This document shows, piece by piece, positions 52,831 through 62,006 of a stretch of 64,000 nucleotides of DNA (positions within the stretch are counted from its first letter, which is position 1; every line of letters starts with the position of its first letter). Position numbers and translations under genes: made by a program. The notes below the pieces were generated by a model. The model was given only the letters and a program-made list of their open reading frames with translations, made no database searches and had not been told where the DNA came from. The DNA is from Methanofollis aquaemaris (GTDB lineage: Archaea; Halobacteriota; Methanomicrobia; Methanomicrobiales; Methanofollaceae), in the NCBI RefSeq assembly GCF_017357525.1, contig NZ_CP036172.1:2516561-2580560 (forward strand). Direction: 5' to 3'.

Positions 52831-53652
52831 TTATACGTCCACATTCGCGCTCATTCTTGCTTCATGGCCCCCGGCACCGTGACGATCGGTCACACAACTG
52901 GGCATCACCATCTGCACGCCGTCAAGCGTTCGGACGGTGCACGCGTCCTGGTATATCCTGCCGAGCACCCCCTCCGAGATGACGTCCGCCGGTTCGCCCT
53001 CGGCCACGACGCGGCCCTCTCCCACCACCACCACCCGGTCGCAGAACCAGGCGACATGGTTCGGGTCGTGGCTGCAGGCGAGGATGGTCTTGCCGTCTTC
53101 GGCGACATCGCGCATGATCTCCCAGATCCGCATCTGGTTCTGGAAGTCCAGAGCGCTCGTCGGTTCGTCAAGGAAAAGTATCGGGGTGTCCTGCGCCATG
53201 GCGCGGGCCATCAGGACCATCTGACGCTGACCGCCGGAGAGCTGGTTGTAGGGGCGATCGGCAAGATCGGTGATGCCGAGTGCGGCGATGGCGTCCATCG
53301 CGATCTCCTTGTCGCGCCTCTTCACGCCGAAGAACCCGCCGAGGTGCGGTGTCCGTCCCATGAGAACGACCTCCCGCACCAGGTAGGGGAAGGGGGGTTT
53401 GTGCTCCTGCGGCACGTAGGCCACGACCCGTGCGAGTTGTTCGATCGAACGCTGCGAGATATCCTCGCCGCACATCTGCACCGCGCCCTGTTCGGCGTGC
53501 AAAAAGCGGAGACAGCACTTGAACAGCGTGGTCTTTCCCGACCCGTTGGGGCCGAAGAGTCCGCAGAGTTCGCCTTCTCCCACCGAGAATGAGATCCCGG
53601 AGAGAACGGGGAAATCCCCGTATTTGAAATGGATATCCTGGACATGCAGCAT
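52831..53652 (-). CDS. FecE/BtuD-type ABC transporter ATPase
   Basis: 273 residues. Walker A GLFGPNGSGKTTLFKC, Q-loop VAYVPQEHKPPFPY, signature LSGGQRQMVLMARA, Walker B TPILFLDEPTSALDF and the switch histidine CSHDPNHVAW are all seen. ATPase for iron-siderophore, haem or B12 import. ATG at 53652 lies six bases after GGTGAA at the end of the permease gene; a GTG three codons earlier overlaps that stop. Second gene of the operon. Confidence 0.93.
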   Translation of the reverse strand: MLHVQDIHFKYGDFPVLSGISFSVGEGELCGLFGPNGSGKTTLFKCCLRFLHAEQGAVQMCGEDISQRSIEQLARVVAYVPQEHKPPFPYLVREVVLMGRTPHLGGFFGVKRRDKEIAMDAIAALGITDLADRPYNQLSGGQRQMVLMARAMAQDTPILFLDEPTSALDFQNQMRIWEIMRDVAEDGKTILACSHDPNHVAWFCDRVVVVGEGRVVAEGEPADVISEGVLGRIYQDACTVRTLDGVQMVMPSCVTDRHGAGGHEARMSANVDV

Positions 53653-53657
53653 GGCAT

Positions 53658-54737
53658 TCACCCGAAGATTACCCTGCCCTTCTGGCGGATCAGATAGCAG
53701 AGATAGGGGGCGCCGAGGATGGAGGTCAGGATGCCGACCGGGATTTCGGCCGTCGTCAGCGTCCGGGCAAGCGTATCGCAGACGATCAGGTAGCACCCGC
53801 CCATCATCATCGACGCGGGGATCACGAACCGGTTGTCCGGCCCGAGGATCATCCTGGACGCGTGGGGCATCATGAGTCCCACCCATGCGATGATCCCGAC
53901 GAGCGAGACGGCGAAGGCGGTGATGGCGGTAGCGAACGCGACGACGACGAACTTATACTTCTCAGGGTTCACCCCGAGTGTCCGCGCCTCTTCGTCGCCC
54001 ATCGAGAGGATGTTCAGTTTCCACCCCAGTGCCCAGAGGACGATGAAACTCAGGAGGACAATGGGGACGAGGAGGATCACGTCGTTCCATGTCGCGTAGT
54101 AGAACCCGCCCATCAACCAGAAGACGATCTCCCTGAGTGCAGTGTCGTCGGCGATGTACTTGAGAAGCGAGACGAGGGCGGCGAAGATCGATCCGATGAT
54201 GACGCCGGCGAGGATGAGCGTGATGACAGGAGTCTCGCCGCGGACGCGGGCGAGGAGGTAGGCCATCGTCACCGCAAGGGCGCCGAAGGCGAACGCGGAG
54301 AGTTGTATCGAGAAAAAGATCGCGGGAAAGACGATCGCAAGCGCCGCCCCGAAGGCCGCTCCTGACGAGACGCCGAGGATGTAGGGTTCGACGAGGGGGT
54401 TTCGAAAGACGCCCTGAAAGACGGCGCCCGCAATGGCAAGCGCTCCGCCGACGGAGATGGCGAGGAGGATCCTCGGTACGCGGATGTTCCAGATGATGGT
54501 GTTGTGCAGTTTGGGCAGCGCAGTCACGTCACCGAGGGTGATGTGGACGAGGATCGTCCGGTATACATCGAAGATTGTGAGGTCGTACGACCCCATGACG
54601 ACGGCGGTACATGCCGTTATAAAGAGGAGGGCGGCGAGACCCAGAAGAACAGCGATCTTTCTCCCTTCGTCAAATCCTTCGACGGAATCATAGCCAAGAT
54701 TGGTAACGAACTGTTTGAAACCTGTTGATTCTGTCAT
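53658..54737 (-). CDS. FecCD-family ABC transporter permease
   Basis: 359 residues with about nine to ten membrane helices. FecCD hallmarks: RVPRILLAISVGGALAIAGA, FRNPLVEPYILGVSSGAAFG, and GIIAWVGLMMPHASRMILGP near the ATPase contact. This family moves iron-siderophores, haem, cobalamin or other metal chelates. First gene of the long minus-strand operon. GGAGGAG lies before the ATG; a TATA box (54789-54800) is about 55 bases upstream. Confidence 0.93.
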   Translation of the reverse strand: MTESTGFKQFVTNLGYDSVEGFDEGRKIAVLLGLAALLFITACTAVVMGSYDLTIFDVYRTILVHITLGDVTALPKLHNTIIWNIRVPRILLAISVGGALAIAGAVFQGVFRNPLVEPYILGVSSGAAFGAALAIVFPAIFFSIQLSAFAFGALAVTMAYLLARVRGETPVITLILAGVIIGSIFAALVSLLKYIADDTALREIVFWLMGGFYYATWNDVILLVPIVLLSFIVLWALGWKLNILSMGDEEARTLGVNPEKYKFVVVAFATAITAFAVSLVGIIAWVGLMMPHASRMILGPDNRFVIPASMMMGGCYLIVCDTLARTLTTAEIPVGILTSILGAPYLCYLIRQKGRVIFG

Positions 54738-54788
54738 GCAGTCTCCTCCAGCCCGATCGGCGTGGATGTCCTAATTTTAGTGTCGATT

Positions 54789-54800
54789 TTATTTATATTG
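54789..54800 (-). promoter_or_regulatory. Promoter of the importer operon
   Basis: On the minus strand CAATATAAATAA serves as TATA box, giving a leader of about 30 bases with the ribosome site GGAGGAG. A perfect 12-base palindrome ATTTTTAAAAAT lies upstream at about 54832-54843 and might be a regulator site; this is inferred only from symmetry. Confidence 0.5.
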
Positions 54801-54886
54801 GTAGCAAAAATTGTGAGTGCTAAGACATATGATTTTTAAAAATGGGAATTTTGTAATTAAAATGGCATCATTTCATAGTATTGTTA

Positions 54887-55274
54887 TGAAACGTAATCTT
54901 TCGGTTGCAGGATCACTCTCCTTTTTATCTGTTTGCTCTTTGCAGCCCTTATCTGCGGATGCATCGGCGGAAGGCATGGGATCAACTACGAGTCACTCGC
55001 CTCCCTCGATCCCGACGTCGTCTTCCTCCGCAAGGGGGCGTCCTCGTTCAGGGGATCCGACGAGAACCTTGAGAAGACGATCAAGACAATCGAGTCGCTT
55101 GGCATTCCGCTCGTCGTTCTTGTCGGCCCGCCCTATCAGGAGCGCCCCGACGTGGACCGGATCGGCGAGTGGACGCTCGACTTTTATCAGCAGGTCTACG
55201 AGGTCGACGAAGTGGCGTCAAAAGAACTCAGGTCGGTCCAGTGGCTTGACTGGACGGTCGAGGAGGGGCTCTGA
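54887..55274 (+). pseudogene. Mini substrate-binding-protein pseudogene (fifth paralogue)
   Basis: ATG at 54887 begins MKRNLSVAGSLSF; after a one- or two-base slip near 54920 the second frame gives the rest of a lipoprotein signal (LLFAALICGCIGG). It continues GINYESLASLDPDVVFLRKG, then TIKTIESLGIPLVVLVGPPY, and jumps to the family's C-terminus, EWTLDFYQQVYEVDEVASKE and RSVQWLDWTVEEGL. Compared with the four intact paralogues, most of the N-lobe and nearly all of the C-lobe are missing through two in-frame deletions. It faces opposite to the operon. A poly-T tract (55286-55291) follows. Confidence 0.8.
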
Positions 55275-55425
55275 CCTGCGATCTCTTTTTTGGTCTTAAA
55301 GAAGAACGACAGAACAAAAATCGTAAAGGGCGGCGGTGCCGCCCCCATGTTATCATTCACGGGAGCACCGGGGTGTTCAGGAAGAAGAGTTCAACACACC
55401 CCGAACTCCAACATTTCACCTGATC

Positions 55426-57105
55426 CTACTTCTTGCTCTCGATCCGCCCGGCAAGAGACCGATACATCTCCACAAGCGCCTCCACCTCATTCTTTTCCGG
55501 CACCTCCGGACCATAACCAAGGCGGCCGGCCATCGTAAAGAACGCGGCAAGGTCGTCACGCTCTGCCGGGCAGGCGTCGACGGCATCGTTGGTGAAACAG
55601 ATGTGGATCTTGCTGTGTTTCTTGATGAGGGCGGTCATCTCTCGTGAGAGGATCCGCGCCGTCTCCCTGAGATCTCCTTCATCGAGGGCGAGATCCCACG
55701 GATCAGACGGTGCGGACCTCTCCTGCCCGCCTTCATCTGCCGGCATCTCCTCTGACAGATTGTTCTGCACTCCTGTCTCTGAGACCGATAACCTCTTCCT
55801 GCCCCTCAGGCGGAAACCCCCGGCACCGACGACGGCGGCGCCGGTCAGCAGACCGAGAAGCAACAGGGGGAACCCACCACCCTCCCCGCCGTCGGCGTCG
55901 GTCGGCGTCGTCATGTTCGCCGGGAGCGGCGTGGTGGAGAGTGTCGGGGATATTGTCGTGGACACGGGAGTGGAGAGTGTCGTCGGAGCATGACTCTCCG
56001 TAGACGAGGCCGGCGTGGTGGGGACGACGGCCGTTGCCGCGCCGGTCAGCGATAGCCTGACGACCTGGTGGGGCGAGGCGGCGACACCCGAGGTGCCGTC
56101 GGCGGAGATCGCAACATGATTGGCCCACCCGTCAAGGGTATATGTCCCGAGCAGATTTCCTTCGCCGTCGAAGAGATAGGCCTGGCGGTCCATGGAACCG
56201 GCGAGGACACGGGATCCGTTCTCCGAGACGGCGAGGTCCCGGATCCACCCGTCGGCCGTGAACTTCCAGAGCGCCTCTCCGGTTTTGCTGTCAAAGCAGG
56301 CGACGATGTTGTCCTGCGAACCGGCGAGGACGCGGGAACCATTCGAGGAGATGGCCAGTGCCGTGATCGGGCGACGAGATTTCTCTTCCCAGAGGAGGTC
56401 GCCGGTCCGGTTGTAGAGGCGGACGCCCGCGTCTGAGGCCGCGGCGATCTCGTTGCCCGACCCGGAGACGGCGACGGCGGTACCCCCGTCCCCTCCTTCC
56501 TCGCGGGCCCAGAGTTTGCGTCCGGCCCCGGTGTAATAGAAGAGGCCCCGGCTGGAGACAACCGCGGCATAGGTGCCCTTCTCTGAGAAGGCGATCTCGT
56601 GGATCTGAGCGAGGGGATCGTAGTCCTCGTCGTCGGGATCGCCCGCAGTATCGGTGGTGGCCTTGAGGACGCCGTTTGCATCGTAGAAGCGCACCTTCAC
56701 GGGACCGTCTGCGACCGCAAGCCGTTTCCCGTCTGAGGAGAGGGCGAGGGCCGCACACTCTGATTGCAGGGAGTTCTGCCAGAGGACCGTGCCTTCTCCG
56801 GAGAAGAGATCGATCTGATATCCTTTTGCCCTGGCAATGGTATGGCCGTCTGCGGAGCAGTCGGCACATGCTGCAGAACTCTCGTCCCAGAGCAGAGTGC
56901 CGTCACCGGCAAGAAAACGAAGCCTTTCCCCACCAATCAGGATATATGAACCGTCCGGGGTCATGGTGAGTCCATTGATCTCAGACGACACCGAATGGTC
57001 CCAGAGGGTATCCTCTGCGAGAGCGCCGGCAGGCATGCTGAGGAGGAGGAGACAGAGCCAGAGGGTTGATATTCTACTGCTATGCACGATCATCGCGTAT
57101 CCCAT
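55426..57105 (-). CDS. Membrane-anchored beta-propeller protein with cytosolic tail
   Basis: About 559 residues. Signal peptide (LWLCLLLLSMPAGALAE), a propeller of about seven blades (VLAGSQDNIVACFDSKTGEA; VLAGSMDRQAYLFDGEGNLL), a threonine/serine/proline linker (TTPASSTESHAPTTLSTPVS), a membrane helix (FPLLLLGLLTGAAVVGAGGF), then about 125 cytosolic residues with a helical end (RILSREMTALIKKHSKIHI). Similar to the propeller at 20849, which lacks the tail. The architecture suggests an outer sensor linked to an inner signalling tail. Start taken at ATG 57105; alternatives at 57093 and 57135. Confidence 0.82.
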   Translation of the reverse strand: MGYAMIVHSSRISTLWLCLLLLSMPAGALAEDTLWDHSVSSEINGLTMTPDGSYILIGGERLRFLAGDGTLLWDESSAACADCSADGHTIARAKGYQIDLFSGEGTVLWQNSLQSECAALALSSDGKRLAVADGPVKVRFYDANGVLKATTDTAGDPDDEDYDPLAQIHEIAFSEKGTYAAVVSSRGLFYYTGAGRKLWAREEGGDGGTAVAVSGSGNEIAAASDAGVRLYNRTGDLLWEEKSRRPITALAISSNGSRVLAGSQDNIVACFDSKTGEALWKFTADGWIRDLAVSENGSRVLAGSMDRQAYLFDGEGNLLGTYTLDGWANHVAISADGTSGVAASPHQVVRLSLTGAATAVVPTTPASSTESHAPTTLSTPVSTTISPTLSTTPLPANMTTPTDADGGEGGGFPLLLLGLLTGAAVVGAGGFRLRGRKRLSVSETGVQNNLSEEMPADEGGQERSAPSDPWDLALDEGDLRETARILSREMTALIKKHSKIHICFTNDAVDACPAERDDLAAFFTMAGRLGYGPEVPEKNEVEALVEMYRSLAGRIESKK

Positions 57106-57135
57106 CTTCACAGAGAATTTCCGAAGATGAAACAT

Positions 57136-57468
57136 AAACTTTTTGATTCAAGAATATGCGTTTCATCGTGGAAAAAATTCATATGGAACAATATTTTGAG
57201 ACCTATTGGTCTCCAGCTCATATTCTGCCCCCTAAAAAATCAGGGGTGATCCCTCTTCACGCCGACCGGTGTGGAGAACTGCAGTGAGACCTCTGAAAGT
57301 CCCGGGCCCCGATCAGGCGACGACTTCACGGGGGAGTGGCCGGGGGGCGCTGTGAGATGCGGACCGATCCATCCGGAGGCGGTCGACAGGGTCAGAGATT
57401 CAACTGAAGCCCGGCTTTCACCTCCGTGAAATAAACACCTTATAGATTCACGGCCGATCTCATAGTGA
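57136..57468. other. Intergenic stretch with promoter elements of the propeller gene and mutS
   Basis: 333 bases. It contains a perfect inverted repeat GAGACC-TATT-GGTCTC at 57198-57213, a possible operator or hairpin of the propeller gene, and near its right end TTATAG at 57440-57445, about 27 bases before the mutS ATG. No gene was recognised. Confidence 0.5.
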
Positions 57469-60129
57469 ATGAAGGCGGAGAAGATGACCCCGGCCATGCG
57501 GCAGTTCTACGCGATGAAAGAGGAACATCCTGACTGTGTCATTTTTTTCCGCATGGGCGACTTTTACGAGACCTTCGGTCACGACGCCGAGGTGGTCGCC
57601 CGCGAGCTCGATATCGTGCTCACCTCGCGGGGCAAGGACAAAGACGGCGAGAAGATGCCTCTCGCCGGCGTCCCGTACCACGCGGCCGAGACCTATGTCT
57701 CCCGCCTTGTTGCAAAGGGCTACCGCGTCGCGATCTGCGAGCAACTCGAAGACCCGAAGAAGGCGAAGGGGATCGTCAAACGCGGCGTGGTGCGGGTGGT
57801 CACGCCGGGCACGGTCATCGACGCTTCGATGATCGCCTCGCCGGGCGCCCGATACCTGATGGCCCTCTCGCCGGACGGGAAGAGCGGTCGGTGGGGCCTC
57901 GCCTTCCTGGAAGTCTCGACCGGGGAGTTTTTTATCGAGGAGGTCGGGGGCGACGGTGATGTCGCTCCGGTCCTCTCCGAGGTGGAACGCTACCACCCAC
58001 ACGAGTGCATCGTCGGCACCCCCCTCCCCGACGCCCTCTCGACTCGCCTCTCCCAGGCCGGGGTGCTCCTCACCCCGTACCGCCCCGAGGTCTTTGCACC
58101 GGCGCGGGCCCGTTCGCTCCTGCTGGAACACTTCAAAATCCAATCGCTCGAAGGCTTCGGGTGCGGCGGCGATGAGATGAAGGCGGCCGTCGGGGCGGCG
58201 GGGGCGGCGCTCAGTTACGCCACCGAGACCCAGTACAAACCCCTCACCCACATCACCGGCCTCTCGGTCAGGGCCCCGGCCGATCGGATGGCCCTGGACG
58301 CGATCACGCTGAGGAACCTGGAGATCACCGAGACGATGCAGGGCGAGGGGAAGGAGGGGACGCTCCTCCACCTCCTCGACCGGACGGCGACCTCGATGGG
58401 GAGCAGGACGATGCGCAAGTTCCTGGTCAACCCGCTGATATCGCCGGCGGCGATCGACGCACGCCTCGACGCCGTGGCGTTCTTCCACCGCGACGCCGCG
58501 CTCAGGAGCGATCTCCGCGACGCCCTCCGGGGATGCGCCGACATCGAGCGGATCGCCGGCCGGATCGCCTACGGCAACGCCACGCCCCGCGACCTCGTCA
58601 CCCTCAGGGCCTCGGTCGAGACCCTCCCGACGGTCCGCGCCCTCCTCGGCGGCGACCTGCCCGTCCGGATCGCCGACGCCCTCGCCGGGGTCTCCGACTT
58701 CTCGGCGGTGAGCGCCCTCATCGGCCGGGCCGTCGTCGACGACCCCCCGGCCAACCTCAAGAACGGCGGGTTCATCAGGGACGGCTATGCGAAGGAACTC
58801 GACGACCTCAGGGAGGTTTCTGGATCGGGCAAGAATTGGATCGCCGCGTTCCAGCAGCAGGAGCGGGAGCGGACCGGGATCAAGTCGCTGAAGGTGAAGT
58901 ACAACCGGGTCTTTGGCTACTCCATCGAGGTGACCAAACCCAACCTCCACCTCGTGCCGCCCGAATACGAGCGCCGGCAGACGACGGCGAACGGCGAGCG
59001 CTTCATCACCCCGGAACTCAAGGAGAAGGAGGCGATGATCACCCACGCCGACGAGCGCCTCCTCGGCCTGGAGGCCGAACTCTTCGCCGACCTCCTCACG
59101 ACGCTCGCCGCCGACGTCCCGGCCTTCCAGGAGACGGCGCGGGCGGTCGGACTCCTCGACGTCTATGCGGCCCTCGCCGAGGTGGCGGTGAGGAACACCT
59201 ACACTCGCCCGACGCTCGACGACTCGGTGCGCACCGAGATCAGGGACGGTCGCCACCCGGTGGTCGAGGAGATGGTGCCCGGCACCTTCGTGCCCAACGA
59301 CACCCGCCTCGACGGCGCCGGCGACCAGATTCTCATCCTCACCGGGGCGAACATGGCCGGCAAGTCCACCTATATGCGGGCGGTCGCCCTCATCACCGTG
59401 ATGGCCCAGGTCGGGAGTTTTGTCCCGGCGGCCGCCGCCTCGGTCGGGATCGTCGACCGGGTCTTCACCAGGGTGGGGGCCTCCGACGACCTGGCGAGCG
59501 GACGGAGTACCTTCATGGTGGAGATGCAGGAACTCGCCAACATCCTCAACAACACCACGACCCGCAGCCTCGTCGTCCTCGACGAGATCGGCCGGGGCAC
59601 GAGCACGGTCGACGGCTACTCCATCGCGAAGGCGGTGCTCGAATATCTCCACGGCACCGGGGTGAAGGGGCCGCGGACCCTCTTCGCCACCCACTTCCAC
59701 CGCCTCATCGAGGTGGAGGGCGAACTGGAGCGGGTGAAGAACTACCACTTCGCGGTGAAGGAGACCGGGTCTGAGGTGGTCTTCCTCAGGAAGATCGTGC
59801 CGGGCGCGACCGACCGGAGCTACGGGATCCATGTCGCCCGCCTGGCCGGGGTGCCGCGGGCCGTCACCGAGCGGGCCGGGAAGGTGCTCGAAGAGACTGA
59901 ACGGGAGGCGAGAGGCGAGGGGAAGACGGGGCGGAAGCACTCGGCGCAGATGTTCCTCTTCTCGAACCCTCCGCAGGACGACCCGGCCCCGCCGGCACCG
60001 GCGCCGAGAGAGGAGAGCCCGGCCCTCAGGGCGCTCCGCGACCTGGACCCGGACGCGATGACGCCGCGGGTCGCCCTGGAAAAACTCTATGAACTGAGAG
60101 ATATGGCCAGGAAGGAGGGATCGGCATGA
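57469..60129 (+). CDS. mutS: DNA mismatch repair protein MutS
   Basis: 886 residues. Mismatch-binding domain with the Phe-x-Glu motif in FFRMGDFYETFGHDAEV (around residue 31), connector, lever and clamp, then the ABC-type ATPase: Walker A GANMAGKSTYMRA around residue 625, Walker B LVVLDEIGRGTSTVDGY and the conserved ATHFHRLIE (H-loop). ATG at 57469 is probably leaderless (TATA box 27 bases upstream). A C-terminal helix-hairpin region (LEKLYELRDMARK) may tie dimers into tetramers. Its stop overlaps the mutL start by four bases. Confidence 0.97.
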   Translation: MKAEKMTPAMRQFYAMKEEHPDCVIFFRMGDFYETFGHDAEVVARELDIVLTSRGKDKDGEKMPLAGVPYHAAETYVSRLVAKGYRVAICEQLEDPKKAKGIVKRGVVRVVTPGTVIDASMIASPGARYLMALSPDGKSGRWGLAFLEVSTGEFFIEEVGGDGDVAPVLSEVERYHPHECIVGTPLPDALSTRLSQAGVLLTPYRPEVFAPARARSLLLEHFKIQSLEGFGCGGDEMKAAVGAAGAALSYATETQYKPLTHITGLSVRAPADRMALDAITLRNLEITETMQGEGKEGTLLHLLDRTATSMGSRTMRKFLVNPLISPAAIDARLDAVAFFHRDAALRSDLRDALRGCADIERIAGRIAYGNATPRDLVTLRASVETLPTVRALLGGDLPVRIADALAGVSDFSAVSALIGRAVVDDPPANLKNGGFIRDGYAKELDDLREVSGSGKNWIAAFQQQERERTGIKSLKVKYNRVFGYSIEVTKPNLHLVPPEYERRQTTANGERFITPELKEKEAMITHADERLLGLEAELFADLLTTLAADVPAFQETARAVGLLDVYAALAEVAVRNTYTRPTLDDSVRTEIRDGRHPVVEEMVPGTFVPNDTRLDGAGDQILILTGANMAGKSTYMRAVALITVMAQVGSFVPAAAASVGIVDRVFTRVGASDDLASGRSTFMVEMQELANILNNTTTRSLVVLDEIGRGTSTVDGYSIAKAVLEYLHGTGVKGPRTLFATHFHRLIEVEGELERVKNYHFAVKETGSEVVFLRKIVPGATDRSYGIHVARLAGVPRAVTERAGKVLEETEREARGEGKTGRKHSAQMFLFSNPPQDDPAPPAPAPREESPALRALRDLDPDAMTPRVALEKLYELRDMARKEGSA

Positions 60130-61907
60130 GCATGCAGGACGCCACCATCCGGGTGCTCCCGGTCGGCACGGTGAACCAGATCGCCGCCGGCGAGGTGGTG
60201 GAGCGCCCGGCCTCGGTGGTGAAGGAACTGGTGGAGAACGCCGTCGACGCCGGCGCCGGTCTGGTGCGGGTGGAGGTGACCTCAGACCGCCGGCAGGTCA
60301 CCGGCGTGCGGGTCGTCGACGACGGGATAGGGATGGGGCGGGCCGATGCGGTGCTCGCGTTCAAGGAGCACGCGACCAGCAAGATCCGGGAGATCGAAGA
60401 CCTCGACTGTCTCCACACCCTCGGGTTCAGGGGCGAGGCGCTCGCGAGCATCGCCTCGGTCGCGGAAGTGACCATCGTCACGAAACCGCGGGACCGCGGG
60501 GTCATCGCCGGGATAAGGGTGCGGGTCCGCGGCGGGGGCGATCCCGAGGTCTCGGAGGTCGGGGCGCCGGACGGGACGAGCGTGGAGGTGAAAGACCTCT
60601 TCTTCAACACTCCCGCACGCCGCAAATTCCTCAAGTCTCTCCATACCGAACTGGCCCACATCCACGGGGTCGTCGAGAAGACCGCCCTCGCCCACCCCGA
60701 GGTCGCCTTCCGCCTCCTCCACAACGGCCGGGAACGGATCGCCACCCATGCCGCCGACGACCTGCGCGAGACGGCGGGCGCCCTCTTCGGGACCGACCTC
60801 ACCCGCGCCCTGGTGCCGGTAGGCGGCGGGAACCGGTTTGTGCGGGTTGGGGGCTTTGTCGCCCGCCCGTCGCATACGCGGGCCGACCAGTACCAGATCT
60901 TCCTCTCGGTCAACGGCCGTCCGGTCTACTCCGCCGGGATCGTGCGGGCGATCAAGGAGGGCTACGGGACGCTGCTTCCCGCGAACCGGTTCCCGATCGC
61001 CTTCCTCGCCCTCACGACCGAGGACGGCCTGGTGGACGCCAACGTCCACCCGACCAAGCGGCAGGTGCGTTTCACCCATGAGCGGGAGGTCTACGAGGCG
61101 GTGACCGAAACGGTGCGGACGGCGCTCCACGGCGAAGACCTCCTCGCCGGGGAGCGGGAGGCCGAGGTCTTTACTCCGCCGCCGGCGCCGCGTCGTCCGG
61201 CCCGCCCTGTCGCTCCCGCCCCCACAACCGCCCCCCGTCCTGGCGTCGGCGAGAGCCCGGCGCTCTATGCGAAGTCCGACCGGCGTCTGCGCCAGACCGA
61301 ACTCCCGCTCGCGGGTGCGGAGCGCAACCGTCTCCCTGAGGTGACGGTCCTCGGGCAGGTGGACGCCACCTATATCGTCGGCTCGACCGGCGGGCGCTCG
61401 TTGGTGCTCATCGACCAGCACGCCGCCCACGAGCGGATCCTGTACGAGCAGGTGCAGGCGAAGCAGGCCAGCGGGCCGAAGACCCAGGAACTGATCGTCC
61501 CGGTGCTCGTCACCTTCTCCCCCACCGAGGTCGAACTCGTCCGCGAGGCCCTCCCCCTCCTCGCGGAGGAGGGCTTCGTCGTCGAAGAGTTCGGGCCCTC
61601 GACCTTCGCGGTGAACGCCATCCCGGTGGTTCTGGGCAAACTCGAGGAGCCCGAGGTGATCCGCGACCTCGTCTCCGCCCTGGTGCGCGAAGGGCCCTCC
61701 GACCCCGTGGGACGGCGGGAGGCGATCACCAGACGGGTGGCCTGCCGGGGTGCGATCAAGGCCGGCGATCCCCTCACCACCGAGCAGATGCAGCGGCTCG
61801 TCGAGCAACTGGCGCATACCGAGAACCCGTACACCTGCCCGCACGGGCGGCCGACGGTGATTTTATTTTCGCCTGATGAGATGGCGGCGATGTTTCGGCG
61901 GACGTGA
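60126..61907 (+). CDS. mutL: DNA mismatch repair protein MutL
   Basis: 593 residues. N-terminal GHKL ATPase: VNQIAAGEVVERPASVVKEL, DDGIGM and LGFRGEALASIASV, then TSVEVKDLFFNTPARRKFLK. The C-terminal domain contains the metal endonuclease signature DQHAAHERILYE around residue 428 and CPHGRP around 570, so nicking activity of the kind known for non-E. coli MutL proteins is expected. Overlaps mutS by four bases (ATGA) and is followed by a T-rich terminator. Mismatch repair genes of bacterial type are spread unevenly in archaea. Confidence 0.97.
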   Translation: MSMQDATIRVLPVGTVNQIAAGEVVERPASVVKELVENAVDAGAGLVRVEVTSDRRQVTGVRVVDDGIGMGRADAVLAFKEHATSKIREIEDLDCLHTLGFRGEALASIASVAEVTIVTKPRDRGVIAGIRVRVRGGGDPEVSEVGAPDGTSVEVKDLFFNTPARRKFLKSLHTELAHIHGVVEKTALAHPEVAFRLLHNGRERIATHAADDLRETAGALFGTDLTRALVPVGGGNRFVRVGGFVARPSHTRADQYQIFLSVNGRPVYSAGIVRAIKEGYGTLLPANRFPIAFLALTTEDGLVDANVHPTKRQVRFTHEREVYEAVTETVRTALHGEDLLAGEREAEVFTPPPAPRRPARPVAPAPTTAPRPGVGESPALYAKSDRRLRQTELPLAGAERNRLPEVTVLGQVDATYIVGSTGGRSLVLIDQHAAHERILYEQVQAKQASGPKTQELIVPVLVTFSPTEVELVREALPLLAEEGFVVEEFGPSTFAVNAIPVVLGKLEEPEVIRDLVSALVREGPSDPVGRREAITRRVACRGAIKAGDPLTTEQMQRLVEQLAHTENPYTCPHGRPTVILFSPDEMAAMFRRT

Positions 61908-61967
61908 GAGAGAGTGAGGTGGAGAGGCCCCGCACCAATGTGCTCAGTATCTATGTTCACGAGACCC

Positions 61968-61984
61968 TTTCTTCTTCCTTTTTT
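61968..61984 (+). terminator. T-rich terminator of the mutSL operon
   Basis: TTTCTTCTTCCTTTTTT about 60 bases after the mutL stop and convergent with the unknown gene at 62007. Confidence 0.65.
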
Positions 61985-62006
61985 CGTCAATTTCCACTGT
62001 CTCTTT

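Noticed and set aside
57460-59940. 826-codon minus-strand frame opposite mutS
   Set aside because: Antisense shadow; MutS motifs are complete on the plus strand.
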